Positions 36,501 to 47,108 of a stretch of 64,000 nt of DNA are shown piece by piece; position 1 is the first letter of the stretch; the number at the start of each line of letters is the position of its first letter. The translations under genes were made by a program, and so were the position numbers. A model generated the notes under the pieces. It did not search any database and was not told the origin of the DNA. It worked only from the letters and a program-made list of their open reading frames with translations. The stretch is from Aulostomus chinensis (Eukaryota; Chordata; Actinopteri; Syngnathiformes; Aulostomidae): contig JBBMOA010000015.1 in the NCBI GenBank assembly GCA_037954235.1, positions 22,982,069 to 23,046,068 on the forward strand, given 5' to 3'.

Positions 36501-37555
36501 CTTCCAGTGTTCTCCCGATGAAGTAACCACTGTGAGATTAGTGGGTAAACTTCAACTAATGAGGGAGTTTTGAGCTGGAGTGGTGGTATAATGAACTGAT
36601 ACCTCTGGAATAAATCAAGCTTTAAATAAGATGGAGCTGAATCAATAATGCTAATGAGTGTTCTCTCAGACTGCTGCTGCTCTTAGATGCAAAGCCTTCT
36701 TTGTGTATCAGAGAACTCCAATCAATATGAAACCAAATGATGAGCTGATGAAAACAGATCCAGAGGGATTCTGACATTATAGGATTAGCCTTTGATTGAG
36801 GCACATATCACTGATTCCTCTGGTCTTATTAGGGTTCAGACCAGAAGCAATAGGACCTAACTGTGTTTGTGCTGTTTTTTTAACCTACTCCAACAGGATG
36901 GTGACCATGCTTGGCCTGAAGCTTGCTATTGTAATTGTTCAGATTTATTCTTGTACCAGTCCCAACAGAGCAGGGACCCCTATTACCTGCAGCATACATT
37001 GTAGAGGTCAAAGTTAAGCACATGAACCTTTCATTGCAAGTCTATCATAATGCACACACAATAGACACCAGATGACACACATCCACCAGCAGGTGGCACT
37101 ATTATCAAACATGTTTGGAGAGTAAATCTTAAATTGTACAACATACTCCTTGCGTGTGTATTCCCTGAAAAGAGCCAGGTTTTGTTAAACGGGCTATTTG
37201 TCAAGCTATTCTTTTTTTCAAAATTCATAAAATGAATACTGTAAAACTTGCTTTTTTATTAAAATATTTACACACAGGATTGATGATTCATAGTACATGA
37301 CATTTAAATAATTTTGAAAAAGCAAAAAAATTTTTTTTTAACTTAATGTTCCACATGAACGACTTCCTCTCAGTTGTAGCCAAAACAGGAAGTCGTGTTT
37401 ATTTGATAACAATCAAACAATTACCAAGAAGCCAATAATGGCTGGTGGCGCTTTCTCAAAGCTGTAATGCTTTAACTTCAACATTAAACAGGAAGTTCAC
37501 CTGTGGTCCTTCAAAGTCAATTTGCATCAGTGCGATTTGCATTGCTCCCTTGTTT
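33523..37555. other. kirrel3 intron, no gene recognised
   Basis: About 4 kb of unique-looking sequence without recognisable repeats or exons on either strand. ORFs here do not exceed 82 codons. Confidence 0.55.
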
Positions 37556-37812
37556 GGGCGGCATGGCTCAGGGATAGAGTGGCCGTCTAGCAACCAAAGG
37601 GTCGCTGGTTCGATTCTTGACCCTGGTGACCATGTCGAAGTGTCCTTGAGCAAGATACTGGACCCATAATTGCTCCTGATGAGTTGGTTGGCTGCCTTGC
37701 ATGGCAACCTCCACCATGAGTGTGTGTGTGTGAATGGGTGAATGAGATGACACTGTGAAGCTCTTTGAGTGCCGCTAAGGTAGAAAAGCGCTATATAAAA
37801 TTGAGTCCATTG
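37556..37812 (+). repeat. SINE family B
   Basis: Matches the copy at 26865-27143 almost base for base: GCATGGCTCAGGGATAGAG, GGTCGCTGGTTCGATTC, and an end with AAGCGCTATATAAAATTGAG. The B-box GGTTCGATTC is intact. Confidence 0.88.
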
Positions 37813-38434
37813 TGTGACTTGGAACACTGTAACACCTGCCTACAAAATGAATCCAATTTCTAAGGGGAAGACAGTGCTCTAAAACTCTAGCTTATAACTC
37901 TCACTCTATAAATCACACCTTCAAAAACCTAACATGGAAAACTAATTTTCGAACTCTCCTAGACAGTAAATCCAATCAGCATGAAACTATGTTCATAGAC
38001 TATACAGACTATATGATCCTATTAGCACAAACTTGGCTTGTGGTTTCCCTTTCCCAAATAAGCCTTTATGCCACATTTAAATTGGCCTGAAATCCTGAGT
38101 TTTTAGTCTTTATTAAACTCTCAGGATTAACAGACTCACACATATCATTCACATTCACGAAAGGAGGCGGATAGTGACAGGGTCATTTCTTTTCATACGC
38201 CTCTCTATAACTCCAGTCAGTGATGTAGTTTTACAGATTTCTCTCTGAAGGACAACTTCAATAAAGAGAGCCCACCATGTAGTTTCTAAATGGTAAACAA
38301 ATGGAAATCTTGAATTTAGAATTATATATTTCTCCTGCGTACATTGTAATTATGACACAGTCAAACTAATGAAGCCTGAAACCCACTCTTTGATGCTCAC
38401 AGCTTTAATTCTGGTTGTTTAATTGCTGAAATAT
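37813..38434. other. kirrel3 intron, no gene recognised
   Basis: No coding block was recognised. It ends with the left copy of a SINE target duplication (38419-38434). Confidence 0.55.
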
Positions 38435-38805
38435 CCATCCATCCAGTTCTACTGCTTATCCTGTTAAGGGTCACGGGGGGGGCCGGAGCCTATCCCAGCA
38501 GCCTTCGGGCATGAGGCGGGGTTCACCCTGGACGGGTCGCCAGTCCATTGCAGGGCCAACACATATAGACAGACAACCATTCACACCCAGAGTCACGCCT
38601 ACGGTCAATTTAGAGTATCCAGTTAACCTCGTCCCCTCTTGATGTCTTTGGACTGTGGGAGGAAGCTGGAGTACCAGAGAGAACCCACACAGGCACAGGG
38701 AGAATATGCAGACTCCACACTGAAAGATACAGTGCGCAAGCCAGGGCTCAAACCCGGAACCTTCTTGCTGTGAGACAGTGCTAACCATTTCACCATCATG
38801 CCGCC
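38435..38805 (-). repeat. SINE family A, full length with 16-bp TSD
   Basis: Minus-strand copy bounded by the perfect 16-mer TTAATTGCTGAAATAT (38419-38434 and 38806-38821). The perfect duplication and complete head suggest a comparatively recent insertion. It lies only 86 bp from the donor of the kirrel3 exon at 38892. Confidence 0.95.
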
Positions 38806-38891
38806 TTAATTGCTGAAATATTTTTAACATAATTTGTTCTGTATCACTCTATGTAAACCGTGTTCTGATAGAGGAAGCAGTGTGGACTTAC

Positions 38892-39041
38892 CCAGCACAG
38901 TGAGACGGGCCGGCTGTGACCTGATGGCTGCCTGAATGGCCTGGCACTCAAAGAAAGCGTCGTCTTGTATCTCTGTTCTCTGGATCAATAGATGATATTC
39001 ACCTTTACTGTGGTCCCCAATGATGTCATATCGTGGGTAAC
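38892..39041 (-). CDS. kirrel3: kirrel3 exon: second half of Ig domain 1
   Basis: This 150-bp minus-strand exon has an acceptor TCTCCAAACAG (AG at 39042-39043) and a donor GTAAGT (GT at 38890-38891). With the carried-over G it reads [20 protein letters not shown], then [20 protein letters not shown], then [10 protein letters not shown], and ends with one G. [23 protein letters not shown] is the signature of the end of Ig1 in KIRREL3. The Cys is the second Ig cysteine of domain 1. Both borders are phase 1, and joining to the next exon gives LTVL-V-PPDDP. Confidence 0.96.
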
Positions 39042-39717
39042 CTGTTTGGAGAGACAAACTGTCAGTGTTGTACTCAATAACACACAAAAACACAAGTTCC
39101 AACAAATCTCTTGTATTCAGGGTCTTTTTAGCACATGCTTTAACTTTTGCGCCACCTTTTGGTTTTGGTGTTTTTGGGTGGAGGAGAATGTCCTCTTTGT
39201 ACTGTGGTTGGTGGGTTTGAGCAGCGAGTATGAAAATGAAAATAATTTAGATTTTCAATTGCACCTCACCGCATTACGTTACAGTGGAAGTAATCAGATT
39301 ATTTTCTGCCAAAGCAACCTTATTCTGAGCAAGTCTTAATATCTTTTTTCATAAGAGGAAGAGTTGCAGCCAAAAGCCTAATCTGATTGGTCAGATATAT
39401 CCTAACCATGCTACAAAATCCAATAAACCACTGACAGCCGTGATATTTTGGTTGCTTTGCCAACTTCAACTAACCAGGGGGCTGCATTCGCGTGTGTTTA
39501 CTGGGCATCTCTAACAAAAACCTGTCTCAGTACACATTTTTTGGTATCCATAAAAGCTACATTGCTCAAGGCCATTTTTTTTTTTAGTTTATTACGATAT
39601 GTTTCATTACTGTGAGTGGTACCCTGATTATACTGGATGACAAATCCAAGCCCAGAGCCCAATATAGCAATCACATTAATATTTGTTAATAGTTGTCTGT
39701 TTAAAATATACACAAAC
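39042..39717. other. kirrel3 intron, no gene recognised
   Basis: No coding block was recognised beyond the acceptor site. The 115-codon plus-strand ORF at 38992-39339 overlaps the exon antisense and is a shadow. Confidence 0.65.
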
Positions 39718-39748
<31 letters not shown>

Positions 39749-39750
39749 GC

Positions 39751-39820
<70 letters not shown>
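39718..39820. repeat. (GT)n microsatellite with GC-containing interruption
   Basis: About 100 bp of GT repeats interrupted near 39743-39757 by GCGTGTGCGCGCACGTG, an alternating purine-pyrimidine stretch throughout. Confidence 0.97.
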
Positions 39821-39821
<1 letters not shown>

Positions 39822-39850
39822 TTAACTTGAAATGAATAAGATTTGATTTT

Positions 39851-40050
39851 AGGTGTGGCATGGCTCAGAGGTGGAGTGGCTGTCTAGCAACCAAAAGTTG
39901 CTGGTTCGATCCTCACTTCCTCCAGTGACCATGTCAAAGTATCCTTGAACAAGATACTGAGCCCCTAATGCTCCTGATGACCCAATGTCAGCTGGGATAG
40001 GCTCCAGGCCCCACAACCCTTAACAGGTAAGCAGTATAGAAAATGGATGG
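39851..40050 (+). repeat. Hybrid SINE (family B head, family A tail) with 13-bp TSD
   Basis: The head has GGCATGGCTCAGAGGTGGAG and CTGGTTCGATCCTCACTTCC as in family B. After GCTCCTGATGACCC it switches to family A (TCAGCTGGGATAGGCTCCAG, AACCCTTAACAGG, AAAATGGATGG). It is flanked by AAGATTTGATTTT (39838-39850) and AAGATTTTATTTT (40051-40063), 12 of 13 identical, so the hybrid inserted as a single unit. Confidence 0.85.
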
Positions 40051-40063
40051 AAGATTTTATTTT

Positions 40064-42872
40064 GAAAAAAATGCATAAATATACTGATGGACCAGTCTAT
40101 GGAAATGCTGACATCTACTATACAGGTAGTGTTTCCTAACACAATGGAACAACTGGTGCATTTTCACTGTCCAGTCAAAGATTCCAGCATGAACTGCGAA
40201 CAGAGGAAGGAGAAGAAGAAGGAGGGGAAGGTCATTTTATTTGGCGAGAGAGCAAGCTGAGACGTGGGGAGGAAGGGGATGAGGAGGCAGCAGCGGGAAG
40301 TCCATTAAGGCCAAATGGGCAAAGTAAATAACATTAATGCTTATTGATTCCATCTAAAATACAGCTATTTATTCTACTGACCAACAATCAATAGCTAGAG
40401 CTCTTTGGAAATCCCTCGCCAACATCAGCCCACAACAATAATATATGACTTATGAAAAATGCCTCTCATTACATTGAAATGCAATACAAATATATTTTTA
40501 GCTAAATAAATACTCATGGGAAGTATACACTTGCTTAGTATTCCTGGATTCAGTTATTATACATGAGCTGATTTTATATTTATACTATTTAGATACTAAT
40601 ATCTTAGGGGAGATAAGAGCTAGATAATATACATGAATATGTCAGTGAATGAAATATTTAAAAACAAATCCTAGATAGAGTGTACTAGCTGAAAGCTAAG
40701 GCTTCTGTTTTGCTTTATTCTAACTTCTAACCCTGAGATCTTCACCTGTTCTTAGTCCCAACTCATCAAAGGAGAGAATGTGGTGACCTCTATGTATAGC
40801 AAGACCACAAGTTTAAGGTCTACGGTATGGTCCTTCGCCATAGAGCTGCCAGGCCTGTGAGATCACACATTCGGAAAACAACAATTCTTTGACCATTTCT
40901 TCTTGCCAGTCTCATCTATGTGGATGCGTTAGAGGATCTGTGACACAAAACCAGTCATAAATTACAGTTTGAACATGATGCTGTGGAATACAAAGCGCAG
41001 GAGAAGTGTGTGTTAATTTTTCTGCCCATCACCTGGCCCACATTTCATTTGGCAGCCTTGATTAGCAGGACACGATTCAACAGCCTCCAATTGTTTTTCG
41101 TGATGAAAAGTAGACAGTTTAGAGAAGACAGAGAATAGCCACTTCCTGAGACAGACAAAGACTCAATGAATCTCATTATCTTGAGAAACTGTGCTTCATT
41201 ATGTTGAGATAACAAGATAATCAAGCTTTTTGTATGTTATCACATCAACCTGTATTTCTCTTATTACCTAGATTGCTTATCAGTAACCAGGAGCACCAGG
41301 AAAGTCCAAGGTGAAAAATCCTTCAAGAGCATTATCTGCATAATTTTTATGTGAGTTGGAACTGCACCTGTCATATTCACCAGGAAACACTCATAAACCA
41401 GCGGTATAAAAATAATGAATTCCACTTGTGTTGAACATGCATTCCTGAGAACAGTAAATTAACAAAAATGATGCCCTCAAAATACCATGTCAGGTAACTG
41501 GCAGAGGAACTTTGAAAGCTTTGAGTCTGAGGTCCTGCTCAACCTCACATTATATACTAATACTGTTTTTTTTTTTTTCCACAGAGAGATTATTTGTCTA
41601 CTTAGTAGAATGTACATCTGTTGCCAGTGAGACGGATCAGTCTGACTCTCAGACAGGATGTCAGGTTCTTCACAACCAGCACATTTATGAACTAAGACCC
41701 GGCTACACCAATATTGATATTAATAATATCAAATATGCCATCATTTGCAGCAACCATTGATTTCATGTGGATCAAAGGTAATTACTGACAGCTCTCCTCA
41801 TTCTGGTGAACAGTGATGTTAAGTGGCTTTTAATTTACACAGTTCCACTTATTTCAACATTCATCCGTCTCATGTAGGGTCTGGTCTGTAGGATGGCAAG
41901 ATGAAATTCAAAATATCTTCAAAGTCATAAATGGAACACAAGCCATTTGTCAATGGGAATGGCTGGTTAGTTGTATGTAACTGGAACGACAGGTCTGCAC
42001 CGCGAGTATTGTGGAGAAAATTAGGAAGCAAAGCCAATTCTTGTTTGTATATCTCTTGTTGGAGTGATTGAAGAACAAATGTGTGTACAAATGAGGCACA
42101 CTGTGAACAAAGAAGTTTGACTTCGATAAAATCACTTCATCCCACCAATCATCAGCACTTTTTGTGCCACAGAAAAATGACATGTAGCCGAAGTCACATC
42201 TCCCGCACATGAGAGCAGAGGGTTTAATTCAACGATGTAGGATCTATAGAAGTCCACGACGGGACTGTAAGTCGTGGATCCAAGGAAGATTCTTGGCATG
42301 TGAAGCAGCTAATAGGGATCCTGTTTCACAATGAACAGTGATTATTTTGTATTGGTTGTTTTAATTTATTTGGTAACTTTGAAACTAACAGTCTCTAACA
42401 GTCTAGTTAACAACTCTCTCATGCATTCACATAGCACACACACAGGGCCAGATGCACAAATAGATTGTACTACTTTTGTAGCCACTAACCCTGTGCAAAT
42501 GAGAGAAAAAGTAGGATGCAACCCACAAAGCCAGCACAGAGGGTGAAATGCACACAATGTGCACTGCCCCTCCAAGCTGTGCCATTTGCATGCATGTAAA
42601 TAAGACAATATTCCAACATTTTGATGTAAAGTTGTCCATTTCTTATGCAAATAAGACTCATTGGAAACACAGTCTCAGTCATAAAGACTCAGTTACAGCA
42701 GTGCTATTTGATGCCACTGAGACCCGTGTATTAAATCTAAGCAATTTCTATGGTCTTTTGGCCACTATGTGTCCATAATGACTGGGAAGTTTTTGTTTTG
42801 TTTTTTCTAAGGGGTACACAATTAATATTTCTATATATCTTCTTGCCAGCTGTTTCTGAGGAGGTAAGAGTC
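40064..42872. other. kirrel3 intron, no gene recognised
   Basis: Mostly AT-rich unique-looking sequence. There is a short GA-rich block at 40205-40230. No exon or repeat family was recognised. Confidence 0.55.
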
Positions 42873-43213
42873 ATCCCATCCATTTTCTACCACTTATCCT
42901 GTTAAGGGTCATGGGGGGGGGGGGGGGGGGACTGGAGTCTATCCCAGTAGCCTTCGGGCGAGAGGCGGGGCTAACCCTGGATGAGTCACCAGTCCACATA
43001 TACTAGAATGATAGCCATTCACACTCACACTTAGTCCCGTCTTGCATGTCTTTGGACTGTGGGAGGAAGCTGGAGTACTGGAGAGAGCCCGGGCAGGCAC
43101 AGGGAGAACATGCAGACTCACCCAGAAAGATCACGTGCCTGAGCTGGGACTTGAACCCAGAAGCTTCTTGCTGTGATGCGACAGTGCTGACCACTGCACC
43201 ACCGTGCTGCGGT
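42873..43213 (-). repeat. SINE family A with 18-G run
   Basis: Minus-strand copy with tail GGATGGGATG and head GGTGCAGTGGTCAGCACTG. 18 consecutive G (42913-42930) occupy the CCAGCCCCCC site of the consensus. Imperfect flanking repeats TAAGAGTCATCC / TTAGTGTCATCC suggest an aged target duplication. Confidence 0.88.
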
Positions 43214-44645
43214 TAGTGTCATCCACTAAATGCTAAGTACTTCACTAACAAAGGTAATTAAATCTTTAAAAACCCAAACAACTCTAAGAAATATGACAAA
43301 TTCATCACCCCGGAAATTATAATTCACCATCGTGACTGAGACCACTGAAAGCGCTATTCTATGGCAAACAGGTCTGTACTGAAGCTTCAGAACCATGGAC
43401 AGCGCAAACTCATTTTGTTAAAATGCACTTACAGTGGGTCATGAAGATACAGTGAAGACCAGAAAGAGTCTTCCCATTCACATACACTAACTCAATATAT
43501 AAAACATAGGCAAAGCATAAAGCATTTTCAGTACACAGGAGTTTGAAAATGAGAAAAAGTGAATGATGAATAAGGTCAATTTAAACAGGTTTTTTTTTTT
43601 TACATTTGATCTTTTTTTCCCTGTCCATCGTTTTGCAGGTGGCTCAGGCTGCACTTCAGATCATGCAATCATCTTTTGCATTCAGGAGGAGAATGTTTGC
43701 ACACACCAACTGCCTTGACACACAGATTCCCATATTCGATTTCTCTGTCTCAGTGAGAATTTAAGACTGGGGTTTTGATACGTGTCTCCACACCTTGTCA
43801 GGACAATGAGTACTTGGTCTAAATTTTTTTCTTTTGTGCAAATAGCACTCAGCTGCCAATTTATGGCCATTCTTGTGCTGGTTTATGATTAGAGCAAATA
43901 CTTTTGTGACTAGGGTGTTCATAAAAAAGGGGCTGTTTATTATCCAATCAAACAAAACATGCTTGAAAACAAAAGTTTACATGCTTCTGTCAAAAAAAAT
44001 CGTTTTTGAGAGCAAAGCTTTCAAATGTTTTATTGCATTCAAAAAGAATTCAGAGTTTAGTTCACACTGCTGTTTTAGTCTTTCAATTCTGCAATTTTTG
44101 GCTTGTCTTCTTTTTATGTGTTTAAACTGATTCGTGATAGTTGGGTATTACATAGTGCTATCAGTAATGCTCTATTCTATTCCATTTCATTCAACCTGAG
44201 GTAACAGAAAAAAACAGGCTCATTTTTTAAAGCATATTAAATAAAATTCCAAGTATATTCCCCAAATATTCATACTGAGTATACTGATACCACTGAAATG
44301 CACTGGATGCTAATGGTTGTATAGTGTGCTACCTTTAAAGTTTATTCGCATAGCCACTTTTAGTTTACACTTTGAACTATACTGCAAGTAAACAAATAGG
44401 TGGAGCCGTCTGACTGACATTACACCACCACAGAAACAAAAATAATCCTGCTAAAATATCTGAAGCTAAACTGATCCGTCTCTTTTCAAGCTACAGAAAA
44501 CGGGGCAGCATTTCAAATGTTGGTGTCAGACATGTTTTGGCTATTGGTATCAGGCCATGTGGCGCTGGCCACGGTTCTAAAAGCAAAAGCAAACAGAGAT
44601 AACCCATAACCTCAGGTCAGCCTTGCTTACATTCTTAAGCGGCTT
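43214..44645. other. kirrel3 intron, no gene recognised
   Basis: No coding block was recognised. ORFs reach at most 85 codons without motifs. Confidence 0.55.
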
Positions 44646-44879
44646 AACGGGTCAAAGCAGAAGGCCGTCTCCATTAAGCCTGGATCTGCTCGACGTTCCT
44701 GCTTGATAGAAGGAAGGTTTTCGCCGCCGCTGTTGCAGGATGTGCTTGCTGATGGAGAATTGTTGGGTGTAGATTCATTGAAGGAGTGTGGTACTAGACC
44801 TGCTCTACTTGTAAAGTGTCATGAGATAACTTTTGTTGTGATTTGGCACTATATTAATAAAATTGACTTGACTTGACTT
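44646..44879 (+). repeat. LINE 3' UTR fragment with (TTGAC)n tail
   Basis: Matches the 3' ends of the two larger elements at 45353-46730 and 57010-59013: GTCAAAGCAGAAGGCCGTC, GCCGCTGTTGCAGGATGTGC, GGAGAATTGTTGGGTGTAGA, and a final AAAATTGACTTGACTTGACT. It is 5'-truncated to about 230 bp. Confidence 0.85.
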
Positions 44880-45352
44880 ACATTCTGTTGTTTTAGAGTA
44901 GTAAGTAGAAATTGTTCCCCTATTCCCTCATTTTTCTATTGTTTCAAGCCACAAAATGGAGACAAAGGGGAAGTGATGTTTTATTTAGCAAGGGACAGAG
45001 AAGGAGAGATGTATGACATAATCAAACAGACAAAATAACCTACAACTGTGTCTATTGTTTTGTTGATTTTAGTGGAAGTGCATAGAAGGGAGTGAACATG
45101 TGTTCATATATTTGGAAAGTGAGAGGAAGGTGTCAGAACATATTTGTTACCAGGCCATGTCATTGTTAATTTACTGAAGGACATCAAAGATGCATCCTGG
45201 GAAGGCCTGTGCACAAAACTCCCGCTGTTTGCTCATTACAAAAACACAAGCATGTTAGTACATTACAAGCACTCTCATCAGGCGTTCTTCCACATTACGC
45301 TGAATCCTGCTGTTCTTGGTAGATTTTCTTTACCTTTATTTATTTAGGGGAA
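44880..45352. other. kirrel3 intron, no gene recognised
   Basis: Short gap between two LINE copies of the same family. Nothing recognisable. Confidence 0.55.
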
Positions 45353-46730
45353 CCCTGGAGGGTTCAGGAGATTCTTGGTCACTGAAATACTGAAGTCATT
45401 GTCCTGGGCCCAGAACATCTTAGAGACACCCTATCTAATGAGACAGGTACCCTAGTAGGCATTACCTTGGCCCCCAGCACAACCGTAAGGAACCTAGGAG
45501 TTCTCTTTGATCAGGATCTGTCCTCTAATGCCCACATTAAGCAATTTTCTAGGACTGCTTTCTTTCATTTATGAAACATCAATACGATCAGACACATCCT
45601 GTCTCAAAAAGATGCAGAAACACTAGTCCATGCTTTTGTCACTTCCAGGCTGGGACTGCAATTCCCTCCTATCAGGCTGCACCAGTAGGTCCCTAAAGAC
45701 TCTCCAGCTGGTCCAGAACGCTGCTGCCCGCATGTTGACCAGAACTAGTAGAAGAGACCATGTCTGTCCTGTACTGGCTTCTCTGCATGGCTCTCTGTCA
45801 AATTCAGAATAGAATTCAAAATTCTCCTTCTACCATACAAAGTCTTCAACAATCAGGCTCCTTCGTCCCTGACAGAGCTCATAGTCCCCTATGATCCAGC
45901 TAGAACCCTTCACTCCCAGGATGAGGGGTTACTGGTGGTTCCTAGAGTTCTAACAGTAGAATGAGAGCCAGAGCCTTCAGCTATCAGACTCCCCTCCTGT
46001 GGAACCGTCTCCCAGTTTTGGTCCGGCATGCAGACACCCTCTCGACCTTTAATAGCAGACTAAAGACCTTCCTTTTTGATCAGGCTTATAGTTAGGACTA
46101 CTTAGGCTGGCCCTTAAATATGCTGCTATAGGATTAGACTGCCGGGGGATCTCCCATGGTGCACTGGGCTTCTCTCTCCTCCTCTCTTACCTCTCTGTCC
46201 TCCTGTATGTGTCATACATAAATCATACTCATATGTGTTACTAACTCGTCTTCTTCTCCAGAGCCTTCGGGCTCCCCTCATCCCAGATCCCGGGTGCTGC
46301 TGGAGGAGGCTGCAGACCTGAAGAGGCTCAAGCTACCACCCATAGCTCCACCTGCTCACGTCCCCGTCTGTCCTTCAGTCTCTTCCCTTTATCGCTCTCT
46401 TTATCTCTGTCCCACTCTTTCCTTCCGCATATCTGTCTTCCTACATTATCTGTCTTTGTCTCTGCTCTGCTCTCCTGCTCTCTTTCCCTCCAAACGGTCA
46501 AAGCAGAAGGCCGTCCCCACTGATCCTGGGTCTGCTCAACGTTCCTGCCTGTTAAATGGAAGGTTTTCGTCGCCGCTGTTGCAGGATGTGCTTGCTGATG
46601 GAGAATTGTTGGGTGTAGATTCATTGAAGGGGTGTGGTACTAGATCTGCCCTTCTTGTAAAGTGTCTGTTGTTGGGTGATAACTTTTGTTGTGGTTTGGC
46701 GTAATATAAATAAAATTGACTTGACTTGAA
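45353..46730 (+). mobile_element. L2/CR1-like LINE, 5'-truncated, frameshifted
   Basis: Encodes the end of the RT polyprotein in pieces: LAPSTTVRNLGVLFDQDLSS (near 45470), then a frame change, LKTLQLVQNAAARMLTRTSR (near 45692), and DHVCPVLASLH. The catalytic RT core lies upstream of the truncation. The 3' UTR has a pyrimidine-rich block (46360-46490) and the AAGCAGAAGGCCGTCCCC to TTGACTTGACTTGA end shared with two other copies. Confidence 0.85.
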
Positions 46731-47108
46731 ATAGGCCACATGAAGTGTATGTTACAAAAATCCATCTTACGGTGGCTAGTGGACCTAGCAGAAGGTGGGA
46801 CTGTACTTACTATGGTGATGACACCACCCATCAACTTTTCACTAGGAAACTGCTACCACTACCTCTTTAAAAACCTGTCAGTGATTTGAACCTGTAATCG
46901 GAACCGGTTCTGTTGCCTTTAGGGACTCAATGGTAACGTCTGCTGAGATGTGAAGCAGAGGCCTGGCTTTGCAATGCATAGCATGTTACCAGTGCATAAA
47001 TGTATGTGTATGTAACTTGTTGGCCATTTTGAAGGTTCCACGCTTTGTCTCGTGGTGCCGTCTAATATTGTCACCTTTGAGTTTTGAAATCTTGAAGCCA
47101 GATATGAT
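46731..47108. other. kirrel3 intron, no gene recognised
   Basis: Short unique-looking stretch ending in the left target duplication GATATGAT (47101-47108). Confidence 0.6.
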
